A DNA stretch of 17,346 nucleotides from Smittium culicis (lineage: Eukaryota > Kickxellomycota > Harpellomycetes > Harpellales > Legeriomycetaceae): positions 1 to 17,346 of the forward strand of contig LSSN01000176.1 of NCBI GenBank assembly GCA_001970855.1, read 5' to 3'. Position numbers and translations under genes: made by a program. The notes under the pieces were generated by a model, which did no database searches, was not told where the DNA came from, and saw only the letters and a list, made by a program, of their open reading frames with translations. This document shows positions 1 to 11,373 of this stretch, one piece after another (the first letter of the stretch is position 1; each line of letters starts with the position of its first letter).

Positions 1-1
1 T

Positions 2-820
2 TCCAAGGCTTTGATAGATCTCAAATCTGAAATATCTTTTACTCAAAACGAATTCGAAATAATAAGCTACATAATATCTGCGCTTAGACCTATAAAAGTA
101 GCTGCAGATGAATTATGCAAAGAATCTGCAAATCTTTACACGTCTGACGTCACAATTAAGTTTGTATTTAATGAACTCGAAAAGCAAAAATCATTTATTG
201 CAAAAAATATTTGTATTACACTGAAAAACCAGCTTGAAAAAAGACGAACTATATATTCTGATATCTTCTATTTTCTCAATAATCCTGAAGGTTATTTTTT
301 AGAAAATGGGGATAAACTTATTGGGAAATCCAGTATATTAAAAATGCGACCAGCAATTGTCGGGATTTTGGAAAGATTTGATATAATTAATGAAAAAATT
401 TCACCAGATGAAAATGATGAAATAAGCGGATATTCAGGTTCATCTAAAGAATCTGACGAGGAATCTTCAGAAAATGAGTATTTAGAATTAATCGTCAAAA
501 AGCGCTTAAAAACAGCATTTGAAAAAGTGTCAGCGCCAATTAAAAAAAAAAGAACAGAAATATCACCTGATAAAGATCTAAATTCAATAGTTAGAAAAGA
601 AATTACATATTTTATAGATCAAAAAGTAATGGATAAACACTTGAAAAAGGTATATACTATATTTTCGACAGTTAAACCAACCAGCGTGGATTCTGAAAGA
701 GTATTCTCAAGTGCAGGGAACTTTGTCACTAAAATAAGATCAATACTGAATGATGACGGTGTTGATATGTTATGCTTTCTAAAAGCACATTTCAACAAAG
801 AAGATTTAAAAAAGCGATAA
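2..820 (+). CDS. hAT-family transposase, C-terminal part (runs off the left edge)
   Basis: Cut-and-paste DNA transposase of the hAT superfamily, which acts in the nucleus on its own terminal inverted repeats. The frame is open to the window edge, so the N-terminus (BED finger, first catalytic Asp) lies outside; the TTG at 11 is not a real start. Seen directly: a helical stretch ending in a region like the insertion domain of animal hAT transposases (ALRPIKVAADELC, then ANLYTSDVTIKFVFNEL), an acidic Ser/Glu/Asp linker at about residues 131-160 counted from position 11, then the hAT dimerisation signature SVDSERVFSSAGNFVTKIRS followed by LNDDGVDMLCFLKAHF at about 225-262. The Glu in SER is thought to be the third catalytic residue in this family. 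The frame ends at TAA with no internal stop, so this copy looks young or recently active. An AATAAA lies at 917-922 but means little in such AT-rich DNA. The family call is firm; activity and host are unknown. Confidence 0.88.
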   Translation, partial: SKALIDLKSEISFTQNEFEIISYIISALRPIKVAADELCKESANLYTSDVTIKFVFNELEKQKSFIAKNICITLKNQLEKRRTIYSDIFYFLNNPEGYFLENGDKLIGKSSILKMRPAIVGILERFDIINEKISPDENDEISGYSGSSKESDEESSENEYLELIVKKRLKTAFEKVSAPIKKKRTEISPDKDLNSIVRKEITYFIDQKVMDKHLKKVYTIFSTVKPTSVDSERVFSSAGNFVTKIRSILNDDGVDMLCFLKAHFNKEDLKKR

Positions 821-1181
821 AATGCTATTTTTGATTAATTTATTTTACAAGTATTATATTTCATTTTTAAGTTATAAAAAATGCTAAATTCATGAAATTT
901 ATTGAATTTTTAGTTGAATAAACCGATTTAAAACTTTTTAAAATTGAATTTCATGTTTTTTAAATGTTTTTATTTCTTAAATTTTTCTTATTACTAAACC
1001 AGAAAAAAAAAACATATATTTTATAAAATATGCAATGTTTTTATAGATTCTGTATATATAATATTAAGGCTTAAATCTATGAATTATTGCTAATTGTAAA
1101 TCTATAAATTCACCGTCATTAAAATAAATCCAAATAAACAAATTAATCTATGAGTTCGCAGTTTTGCCTATTTCCAATAAA
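821..1181. other. AT-rich 3' flank of the transposase, no gene seen
   Basis: Runs of A and T with frequent stops on both strands and no frame longer than a few dozen codons. It contains AATAAA at 917-922 and is read as transposon tail. Confidence 0.5.
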
Positions 1182-1510
1182 GGACCGGTACCGCGGTGAG
1201 GAATCTTGGGTGGCCTGATATCATCGCATAAAGTCAAAATCACTTGTACATGACTTCACACTAACCAATTTTATTCCGATTTAAGTGTATTCAGTAATTG
1301 CGTGGATTTAGAGGACCTTTCTGCAAAATCAACTGCCTAAGCGAGCGAGAACAGACTAACCTCAAAGGCTAGAAACCAGTCAGCCTCCTCTATTGATCCG
1401 CTCCAAAAACGATTAAGAACTTAAATTCTCATACTCCCCACAACTCACGACTGCGCCCTAAAATTACCCTGAGGTGACATAAATGAGAGCTCATTTCATA
1501 ATCGATTAAA
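1182..1510 (+). other. GC-richer island with a degraded open frame
   Basis: This stretch stands out from its flanks: the 60 bases from 1321 hold 28 G+C, about twice the local level. One + frame (codons in phase with 1182) reads with balanced amino-acid composition for about 110 codons, interrupted by about five stops. Recognisable bits are GGLISSHKVKIT, NCVDLEDLSAKS and SASSIDPLQKRLRT. No tRNA-type A or B box was found, so there is no support for a SINE. It could be a captured host exon, a piece of another transposon, or a structured non-coding unit. I do not recognise a family. Confidence 0.3.
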
Positions 1511-1746
1511 TTTTTGAATATTATAATAGATCGAATGGATGTATAATAAATTTTATAATGAATTTCCCCATGCTTTAGAAATGTAAACTAAATTCATAAT
1601 TATAAAGAATTTGAACTGGACCAAACTTTTTATTGATCGAAGTTTGTATATCAGTCTTTTTAAAGCTGAATCGAATTTGGTATTCTAGTCGTTAATAAAA
1701 TTGAATTGGTATCACAAAAATTATAATTTATTGCAGTGTATTTGGT

Positions 1747-2157
1747 TTAAACATCAATAATAGAGAAATCAAAACCTTTATTATTCTGAATCGCATTTCT
1801 AATCAAAAAGGAATTTTCGTTTGTTTTTTCAATACCAGATATTTTATTTTCAAAGATTATTTGATAATCATACGAATCAAAGCAGTCTAAATTTAGGATA
1901 TTAAAATCAAATATTTCAAAAGGATGGTATTTATAATAGAAACTTTTAAGAATAAATATTTGAAAAGATACAGTTTCAAGATTCACAGTAATATAATTTC
2001 GATCGAAGCAGTATTTATCAATGCACTCTCAGTTACGGTTCTCAGATTTAAGATATATATTCGAATATTTTCAGTATCTCTGATGGTGATTGTAGTTTAT
2101 TAGTATTAAATCATTTGAATAAAAACGATATTGATCATTTTCATTTTTTGAAGTTAT
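1747..2157 (-). pseudogene. FLYWCH-like zinc-finger fragment with two in-frame TGA codons
   Basis: On the - strand 136 codons stay in one frame, broken only by two TGA codons, and end at TAA. Codons are rich in G at position 1 and poor in G at position 3, as in coding DNA, despite very high AT. The last 90 or so codons are fully open. The part around SNIYLKSENRN-TGA-ECIDKYC and RNYIT matches the layout of the FLYWCH finger (aromatics, Trp-x-Cys, a second Cys, Arg then Thr), with the second TGA sitting where the conserved Trp is expected. FLYWCH domains occur at the N-terminus of MULE-type transposases and in some DNA-binding proteins. The tail (FDFNILNLDCFDSYDYQ onward) is unassigned. No in-frame ATG exists, so this is an internal exon, a fragment or a dead gene. 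The terminal histidine pair is not clear. The family call is tentative. Confidence 0.38.
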
Positions 2158-2640
2158 TTAACAAAAATTTACGGCTAAAAACAAAAAAAAAGAGTTTTAT
2201 AAGAATCAAAGGCGAGTTTATTTACTTTAATATTAATATGTAATTTTACCTATGTAAGTTTTTTTCATAATGAATTTTTGTTTTTTATATTACAAAATTT
2301 CATATATAAAATGCTTCAAAATATATTAAAAGCTTTTTTTTTGTGCCTTATTTTATGCATCTAATGTTTTATAAATAAAATCGATATATTAATTGGCTTT
2401 ACATTGAAAAAATAAATGCAATATTTTTAAACTTAATCAGTGGATGATAATCAATTATAGCTACAAAAATAATAGGCTATAATTAAAAATGAAGATTTTC
2501 CATGTGGCAAATAGTTTTCGTAATAAAAGGGGTTATCTGCAAATAGGATTGCATAATATTTTTTAAAAAATGTAAATAATTTATCGAATCATGATTCTTA
2601 ATTAATTTCGCATCAGCGAATAAAAACTTGTGATTAATTT

Positions 2641-2810
2641 TAGGCCAATGGAATTTCTAAAAAAAAGTGCAAATTTCGGTAATGAAAATTAAGCAAAAAA
2701 CCCTGTTTCGATAAAATTTACGCCCTACGGTAAATTACCGGCTACCGTGATTTTTTTTAGATTTTTACCTTTACCGAAATTCCAAATTTTCGGTAAATTT
2801 GCAATCCCTA
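2641..2810. repeat. hAT-type terminal and subterminal repeats
   Basis: The short motif CGGTAA or its complement TTACCG recurs within 150 bases: at 2677-2682, within the near-palindrome CGGTAAATTACCG at 2728-2740, at 2771-2776 and at 2791-2796. TGCAAATTT at 2668-2676 is the exact reverse complement of AAATTTGCA at 2795-2803, so the block can fold back. Clustered subterminal motifs of this kind are usual transposase-binding sites in hAT elements. The right end is taken as 2810 (GCAATCCCTA). The 8 bases before 2641 and after 2810 agree at 6 of 8 positions, so the block may be a stand-alone MITE rather than the end of the autonomous copy to its left. Confidence 0.5.
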
Positions 2811-5800
2811 ATTATATTATTATAAATATAATGGATATTAATAGATACAATCCAAGATGATATCCATATTAACCTAATCCGTTGAAAAATCATTTTAAAG
2901 GAATTAATTAATAAGGATAAAATATTTATAAAAATTATGTTTTATTATTTTAATGAGAAATTCAATAGCGTTGTTAGTCTTGGAGATAAAATATTATTAT
3001 AAAACTAAATATATTAAATTTGTAGAAAAAAATTATAAAAATTCACTGAGAACGTGATATGAAAGTAAGAATAATAAAAAATTGATTTTTTTTGGTCTCT
3101 AAAAGCATAAAAGTGATATTTTAAATTTTATCTATATTGAATAGCCCTAAAAAAAAAATAAAGTTTATCAAATCAAAAAAGACATCTATATATAGTATGA
3201 TTTATTATAATAAATTTAGATGGACTAATATGTATATATTATTCATATTTTTTTGATGTATGATGTATTTATATACAAAATTCTGTAGATGTAATTATTA
3301 TAAATTAAAATTTACAAATAAATAAATAAGGTTATTAAATACAATTTTATATTATCGATATAACTATAACTGATCAGTTTACTTTTGAATATAATATCAT
3401 ACGTATATAAATTAATATATCATAGATTTTTATAGAACGAAAAAATAACCTAAAATAAGAAATTTTTTTAAATATTATGCGATAAATAATCCACGTATGC
3501 TTAAGATATATTTTTATTCAAGAATATTATAAAAAATTTGTGCAATAAAATTTTTTTATAAGTAAAAATAATTTTATATCAAGATATTAAAGTATTTTTT
3601 GTTTTGTTTTTTATTTTTTTTAGCGAAATTTAAATAATTTAATTTTATACAATTTATTTAGCAGTCAAAAGATATTTATTGTTATTGTTATACATGAATA
3701 AATTTCTAAATTAATAAGTTATTTATTCAATACCAGTTTCAAAAATACTAGAGATTATTTAATAACATTAATGTATTTTTCATCTACAATAATTTAAGCG
3801 TGATTATAATTTCAACTACGTATAGTGAGGTAAATTATTACATATATATTAGCAAAATTTGATTAATTTTTTAATTTTCAAGATTATATAAAGATAGTTT
3901 AATCAATTTATTTTACAAAATAAATTTTTTTAAAGGATTAATATTACCTATTATTAAAATTGAGCTTAATTTAAAAAACCTCGGCGATTTAACATTAAAC
4001 AAGTAATTATAAATGATTTAAAATTTATATTATTTCAAGTATAAAATTAGAAATAATTATGGATGCGTGATATGATTCTTTTTTATATTTATTTCAAAAG
4101 TATGATTTTACATAATAAATAATCAAAAATATTAAATTATTATTCATGGTCTTGTCTAAAGCATAATATATACCTTTATTAATTATATAGCGATATTTTA
4201 TAAATAATCAACTTGTTAGAGTTGAGATTACCAAAAATAGATTTAATTCATATTTTCGAGTTCGATATGATATATTTATAGAATTTACCTAATAATTCAG
4301 TAATTTATTTAATTTGAATTTCTTGAATAAATTCTTAGAATTTTTTTTGAATATAAAAGAGCAATTAGTTAGAGAAAATTTTTATTAATAATAGTTCTCT
4401 ACTCCTCATAAGTTCAATAATTTTTATAGCCTGTTAGAAAATATTATCGAATAGATTGTTTAATTCGATATATAAAAAGTTATAAATATCATTAGAAAAT
4501 AAAATTATAATACAAATAATAGCCAGCTTAATAAAACCTCAAATAAATTTATATAATTGTTATATTTTTTGTTTTATAACTAAATTAATTGAGCTAAAAT
4601 TTAGAAAGTATATGTACGAAAGAGAGTTATTAAAAATTAAATGCATGGAATATAATATAATCTTAATTAAATAATTCTTGTTATTTTATCAAATGTAAAA
4701 ACTATTTATGTATTCTAGAAATTTAATATAAAATTACAAATCAATAGTAAAATTTCATGTAAAATTGTTTTTTGGATAAAATTTTACTAGATAAATTAAA
4801 AAATTATCGTTATAAAATACTAATTTATGCGCAAAATTAGAAAATTATCCCTAATTAAAGATAAAAATCGCAATTATAATAAAATTCGAATAAATTTTAT
4901 AGATTATATATATAAAAAAATAAATAATAAAAGAAAATCTGTTTAAAATATATTTAATTATGTAATATAATGTATTATCTTTTTTAAAAATGTTTTAAAT
5001 AATTTCCTTCTATATCTGAGAACGATAGTGTGGAATGCTTTGTTATCCTAAATTAATTAAAATAATATCTATATGTTGCCAAAAAATTAGGGTATAATAA
5101 ATATTATAGAATTAATCATAATATACTGTATAGAAATATATAATAGGATAGATTATTTAATTTCAATAAATTAAACAGAATCCATTATTTTTATCATATT
5201 TATAGATTATCATTTCAATAGATTTTTTTAGTAATTTTATTTTATTTTTATAGAGCAAGATTTATGACTTTATAAGTTTCATTATATAATTTTTCTATCA
5301 CTACACCAAATTTTGGAATTTCTGATATTTAAAATTTTAATATTGATTATAGCTATTTTATTCTAGTTTAATTATCACAATATACTAATTTTTTGGAATA
5401 TTAATTATTCAATATGAGCTCAAAGAAAAAGTTTACTTAAATAATAAATCTTTATTTATTTATTTTGTGTTTCAACTTTATATTAACTAAGAATATAAAT
5501 ATAGTAATATTGATCAATTTATATCTAATTTAATAATATATTTTTTCAATAGTTATTATAATTTTTTATCAAAACTGAATCGGAAATTCCATTTTTTTTC
5601 ATTATTTGAACATTTGGACTATTTAACCCTCCCCAATCATTTAACAAAGACGGTACCGTTATGGTATATTCGAATATTTTACGCCAAGATATATATATTT
5701 TCGAAATCTTATCCTTTAATTCTACGTTTTTAGTGTTTTAATCGAGATTTTACTAGTTATTTATACTATAATTATATAATTTATTGATCGAAACTTTATT

Positions 5801-7560
5801 TTAAAACTTAATAGTCTATCAGTGATTATAGAAGCGAGCGTGAGTGATTGTGGTATTTAACTTGTATGATGTTATGTACAATCTCAAAACTGAATTATAC
5901 TGCTAAATTTGATTCACTTAGAAAAAAATGATGTTTTTATAAGTCACTTTTAACATTTAGAATAATTTTCATTTCAGTTTATTAGCATTAAATTTACTAA
6001 TTCTTCATCACTATAAATTTGTAAATTATTATTTAGAAATTAATTATTTATTAAAAAAAAATATTAAATCAGTAAGATAGATAAAAAAAAATTTAAAAAA
6101 TAATTAACAAGGCTTTTTTTATTTCAGTATCACTAGGTGTTTAAATTTTATTCTGTAAAAATTATCTGTTTAACTATTTCTCTTACAAAATAGCCCAAAT
6201 TATTATATATTGATTTTCTATTAATTAATTAGAAGTGTAATTATATGATGGAAATCTAAAATAAACCAAAATAAAATCTAGTATCAAAATTGAATTAGCT
6301 TTTTATGAATTCGGTTGGATATATTAAGTAGACCAAATACAGTATACTAACCTAGAATGTATTAAGAGTTTAGATTTTATTACGCTTTTATGGAATAAAG
6401 TTAAACAATAAATCAAAGGTTATTCCTGTATTTATAATATGTTATAACTCATTTAACCTAAAAACCAGCTACTATCTAGATAATTAATAAATTGAAATAA
6501 TGTAGCTGCAAAATTTTTTTTGACTGTAATATTTTTTGATCTTTATTAAGCGTGATAAAATTTTCCAGATATGATCAGGAATTTATTCACTTGTTTGACA
6601 TCGCAGCGAATAAATTACCAGAAAAATAATATAGGTAAAATCGATAAATACATATTTCTAAAAGCAATATTTTAAAAAAATGATATTTTTTTTAACAGAG
6701 TATAGAATAGAAAGATTTTTTTCTAGTTCAAATATGGAAAGTTTTCTGTGAGAATAAATTTGAGATTTTTAGTTTATAAAGTTGATTTATTATTTCTATT
6801 AAATTTTCTATAGGAAAAAAGATGCGAGAAAATATCGGAAAGAGATCAATATGTATAATTTGTAGGTGGTATATTAATCATTTGCGAAATATAGACTTTT
6901 TTGATCTAAAAAATATATCCAGTTGCTTTCAATAAAAATAATTTCATTCAGAGAGCCTAATAATCAGTGATTTATATTTATATTTATATTTATAAAAGTA
7001 AAATTTTATTTACTTGAATATCATAAATAATTCAGAAAATTAATCATTATCATTCAATTTAAACTTAGATTGGACTGAGCAGTTTTTTATAATTTTTCCA
7101 AATCGAATTAAATTTTTTGTGCAGAAAATTTTCGCTTTGTGTATAATTTATTTTTTAAAATTTCATAATTTCCCCCCAATCAATGTATAGCAGTTTAAAT
7201 TAAATTTTGGCAAGTCACAAAAAATTCTGCAAAAATTGAATCCGAATTTGAAAAAATGATTTTACTAAAGATTCAGGGAAAGTTATATTTAGGCAAGGAT
7301 AAAAATAAACCGAAAGTTGCAGCTCAAATAAAATTAAGTAAAATAAATAGAATTAATCAAGCGATTATATTGTAATTTTCAAATTTCATATTGTTGTACC
7401 CTTATCATTTGTTTTATACATAGGAAATCTACTGAGAATATAATTTTATGCTTAAAATTTTTTTTAAATTTTATTTCCGTCAAGTATTTATCGATGAAAC
7501 AGTAGCTAGAGTTCAAAATTTTTTCAAAAAAATCCAGATAATGATGTTTAACAACCTAAT
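2811..7560. other. Long AT desert, no gene recognised
   Basis: About 4.7 kb of very AT-rich sequence. Two sampled 60-base lines, starting at 3241 and 4801, contain 10 and 12 G+C. Stops are dense in all six frames and no frame shows a coding-like run. It contains short A and T tracts, TA-rich stretches and a small hexamer repeat. There is no sign of tRNA, rRNA or transposon ends that I can support. It is probably decayed transposon or intergenic DNA. Confidence 0.6.
6971..6994. repeat. Hexamer microsatellite, TTTATA x4
   Basis: Four perfect head-to-tail copies of TTTATA inside the AT desert. A simple-sequence repeat with no functional inference. Confidence 0.8.
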
Positions 7561-7602
7561 ATAAAAAATCATTTGTGTTAAGGAGAGAATTAATGAACCA
7601 TA

Positions 7603-10130
7603 ACACTTTTAGATATCAGCAAGGATGCCGAAGAAAGCGTGAAGACTTACCAAGAACTCGCAGAGTCATTACTATCGATAGAAGAAGACTATTTTTGATC
7701 ATTGATAACCGAAGAAGATCGTACTATTGCAATATTGGAATTTTGAAATATGTTCTTGTTCAAGAACTAGTTAAACAAGTTAATATCTACTGCTCCAAAA
7801 TATTCAGCATAATAGCGGTGAAGAAAGTTGATAAAGTCTTGTATACAATCCAGATTACTCTTGATAAAATAGAAAGTCAAAGAATAATATAAATACTGAA
7901 AAGTTCGAGACAATCTTTGAATCTAAATCTTTGTGGGTCCAGAAATAATATTTTTTTGAGCTCTATTAAAGCTTTTCTATAATATTTATGTGTCATTAAA
8001 ATAATCAAGGTTATATAACCTTTCAAAGAATGAATAACCTCTAAGGAGATCAAAAACTATAGCTGAGTCGGAAACAAATTCAAATAATGATCGAGAAGCA
8101 TTTAACGCTCTTACTAAAACGGAGCTTCCAGTAAAAATTTCAACATGCTTTGCTCTTTAGAATGAGATTGAAAAGCTCGATAAAAAAGCTAAGAGTAGCA
8201 GATTAACTGTTACAGAGCAGAAAATCAATAATTAGACACCAGATGAAGCCAGTATATGTTTCAATACCTCTAGCTGCCTGATAAATTTTTTCGGAACAAC
8301 TCGAGATCGCAGATATGCGTATCAATAGAGTCCCAAAAAGGATCCTCAGTAGGAAGAAACCTTGACATGCTCAAATCAACTTATTTTAAGCTGAAGAATA
8401 GGGTATGGGCTCAAAAAAATAGTACCACAGTGATTCAGAATCCCATTAAAGATCTCATTACCCACGTTTTCGAATCCTTCATAGGAATAATACAGGCTCT
8501 GTTATGATACATGATAAGATTATATGAAAGATATCACCATCTTAAAATCAAAGCAAACCATCGAAGATATTCAGCCGCGAAAATAATGATTTTACATTCT
8601 CTGAATTTGGCCCTAAAAAAGAGTCGAAACTTCAGATACGTTCTCGACCTCTTCAAGCTCATTTTACACGTATAAAAGCAGAATTTAAGAATTTTTATTA
8701 TGAATTCAATAAAAATCATGCTCAGTAGGAAATACTATCTCACGCCTATGGATCTTCATGCCGTCTTTATTCAGATTATGGTATATTTTAGTGCTTTGAG
8801 TGCCAAAATTTTCGCTGAAACGCAAATTGGATCTAGGTACGTTTCTTAAATTTCCTTCTACCGCTGATACCGTTGAATTTCAAAAAATCCTCAGCCTGAT
8901 GATTCAGTGATCCAGATTGCAAGCTATGCGTATCCCTGACTGCCTGTAAGATCTTCTGATCATGAGCGAACCAAAATTATCAGTGCGAGTATCACGCTCA
9001 AGGTATTATCCAAGAATCTATCGACCAAGATTCGGGATCTTCGATGGAAGGATAGACAACTAATGACAGTTGACCATATGGAATTGTGATTATTGGCGAG
9101 AATTATCAAAATATCCCAGCAGATATATTTTTTCTTTACTACCTGGAAGGCTTAGTATTCGGCAGCTATTAGTACACAGTAAATCAGCATAGTCGAAAGT
9201 AAATTCATGATAATGCACTTTAATAATAATGAAATCAGCTATCCAGAACATAATGTTTTGGAAGAGCCAACTGCAGATATCGAAAGATCCCTTGTTCTTT
9301 GCAGAGATCTTGAACTAGAAATTTTAACAAGATTTGTTGACTCGGAATGTAGCATTGTAGTAGGCCTTCATAAAAACTTAGGATGCAGAGCGTCAAAAAA
9401 ACCAAAAATTCACTTCAAATGCAAGGTGTTTACTATATTCTATGCCCTTAGGCTCGAGTATTTGGTAGAGAGATATGATTAGCCCAATCAAAAACAAATT
9501 GATACACGCTCATATTAAGAAAATAGGATTAAAAATTTCCCGGAGCTGCTTAGATTTTCATAAGGAATTTGATTTCACTGTTTGAAGATAAATAATAGCT
9601 TGCAAGCAATAAATTTTTCATTAGTACTGAATCTAGCAGAACAACTGAGAATACTGAATCTCAAACAGAAGGATATGATTACTAGGAGACATTCAAAAAG
9701 ACGGTAAATATACATGGTTCACACAACATGATTCTGCTTCCTTCTCATCAAAACGGGAAGGCGATAAAATAACACAGCTGGATCATGGAAAAACGAGCAC
9801 TCATTCAGAATATACTGGATTTAAATTAATCAAAGATCAAATAACAATACATATATTATCAGCGATATCTAATAGCACTGACCGTAAAAACTGTGCACAG
9901 GTAATGTGACATTATGGTTTTTGTGATCCAAATGTGTAAATAAGACTCATTTTCCCTAAATCTGATAACCCATCCCGCACTTAAGATTCTGTTACCTTAT
10001 TCAAAGATAGTCGTACTAGAAATGAAAAGGAGAAAAGTTGTTGCTATCTAAATATAGGCGCAGGAGCTTGATGAAATCGAGGATCAACCGAATTTTTTCA
10101 ATATCCAAGGTATCGGTTCATACGCCTTTG
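7603..10130 (+). pseudogene. Decayed long coding region, family not recognised (block A)
   Basis: G+C rises sharply here (22 of 60 in the line from 8281) and the + strand carries long protein-like runs. Best model: one frame at 7603-7740 (LDISKDAEESVKTYQELAES) and 8038-8270; a second frame at 8274-9479, with only nine stops in 402 codons (8505, 8673, 8847, 8865, 8874, 8937, 9087, 9153, 9180); then the first frame again from 9481, with an open run of 76 codons at 9679-9906 (GDIQKDGKYTWFTQHDS). The last 91 codons of the middle part (9207-9482) are intact. So there are about two frameshifts and many nonsense changes. Competing frames are also locally open (for example 8546-8725), so the exact frame is uncertain. 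No reverse transcriptase, integrase or protease motif was found. It could be the Gag or Pol part of an old retroelement, or a large host or viral-like gene. The function is not assigned. Confidence 0.4.
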
Positions 10131-10139
10131 GATGAATAA

Positions 10140-10199
10140 TTTCAAAAAAAAAAAATTCTGAATTCAATAAAAGTACAATTTCATTTTTTTTTTTTGAAA
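10140..10199. repeat. Perfect 16-bp inverted repeat, poly-A/poly-T hairpin
   Basis: TTTC plus twelve A (10140-10155) faces twelve T plus GAAA (10184-10199) across a 28-base loop. It lies just after the last protein-like part of block A. It could come from an inverted pair of short insertions, or could form a hairpin at the 3' end of an old transcript. Confidence 0.75.
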
Positions 10200-11213
10200 C
10201 ATCGATATTTAGACCGGAAAATATCTAATGATATAAAAACTTTGATTTCTGCTCCTGAGATCATAACCTGAAGGCAGAGATTTATACCTTTAAAAACAAA
10301 ATTTAGGCTCTATAAACTCGTTAATCTGTTCTACTAAATTAATCAGAAAATATTCAAATTAAAAATAGGCGTTTGATGAATTATTGATCTGGTCACATGT
10401 TAGGTCAGGTCTCAAAATCTCATGGATGGAGGATTTAACTATAATTTTGGGTCCTTTGTGCATTTTTTCGGTAAAAAAACTGGCTTAAAAATCAACATTA
10501 CTTTATTAGTAGCATAATTTGTCAGTGCAAACGATATTCATATGATATATCATGTATATACTCGTTTTATATATTTATAACTAAATCGTCAATATTAGCA
10601 GCCATATAATAACGATATACTCGACGCATACATAAGTAGAGCATAATATACTCACTTGTATAATATTTATTATTACCAATAATTAAAAATGCAATATACA
10701 AAGAAAGTATGGTATTTTCTCTTTTTAGGAACCCGCATAGTAACAATAGAAGGTTTTTGTAAATATGAAAATATTTTTTATTGATAAATTAGTAGCTTTA
10801 CCTAAAAATAGAAATACAAAGAGTGTAAGGTCATATTAGAATTAATAAGCCGAAATAAAAGTATTCATAAACCAAAGAGAAGAGCGATTGAAAACGTCAT
10901 AACCTCCAATACCAGGCTATCGACAGTTAAAAGTTAATAACAAGCTGTCTCGTATAATAATTACTCTTGATAAATATTATCGACTAACAAAAAAACTCTT
11001 AGAACAACTTAACAGATTGTATTTTATGATTTATAGTAGCTTAATATTTCTCCTTACTAAACTATAATTTTAGACTTAATTGAACTCTTTAGAACGTAGA
11101 TCAGCTCATAATATATGAGAAGAGAGGGGATATAAAGCTCCAACTACCTAGTCTGGCCTGACTTATTTATAAGATGATATGAATATCCTATTGTAAACAC
11201 TTTATTTAATTCC

Positions 11214-11301
11214 ACCAATTTTTATTGGTTTTGTATTTATAGTATATTACTATAAACTAGATCTCATTATGTTTCAAATCATTAATACCAAATTTATTGG
11301 T
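11214..11301. repeat. Pair of related ACCAA...TTGGT hairpins
   Basis: ACCAAT-TTTT-ATTGGT at 11214-11229 and ACCAA-ATTTA-TTGGT at 11287-11301 are near-copies, 73 bases apart. A further ACCAAAC follows at about 11313. The repeated motif and its symmetry suggest protein-binding sites or small duplicated ends. In such AT-rich DNA chance is possible. Confidence 0.5.
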
Positions 11302-11353
11302 TAAAATATAAATACCAAACTAAGGATATAAATAAATTAAAGAAAAGTTTGTC

Positions 11354-11373
11354 TTTATTTATTTATTTATTTA
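11354..11373. repeat. Tetranucleotide microsatellite, TTTA x5
   Basis: Five perfect TTTA units followed by a short A run. Simple-sequence DNA. Confidence 0.8.

Larger units (their letters stand above)
1..2810 (+). mobile_element. Right-hand part of a hAT DNA transposon
   Basis: The transposase reading frame ends at 820. The next sequence that looks like a hAT end is at 2791-2810: read inward on the other strand it starts TAGGGATTGCAAATTTACCG, the TAGGG-plus-AT-rich form common at hAT termini. If both belong together, the element has an unusually long 2 kb tail after its gene, with a GC-rich island and a - strand FLYWCH-like remnant nested inside. The alternative is that 2641-2810 is a separate short non-autonomous element. 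The left terminus is outside the window, so the pairing of the two ends and the 8-bp target duplication cannot be checked here. Confidence 0.4.

Noticed and set aside
292..498. - strand open frame of 68 codons inside the hAT gene
   Set aside because: Shadow of the acidic Ser/Glu linker of the transposase.
1186..5659. Shared palindrome CGGTACCG at 1186-1193 and 5651-5658
   Set aside because: Eight bases only; the flanks do not align, so a repeat family is not supported.
8534..8719. - strand open frame of 61 codons
   Set aside because: Antisense to the much longer + strand frame of block A.
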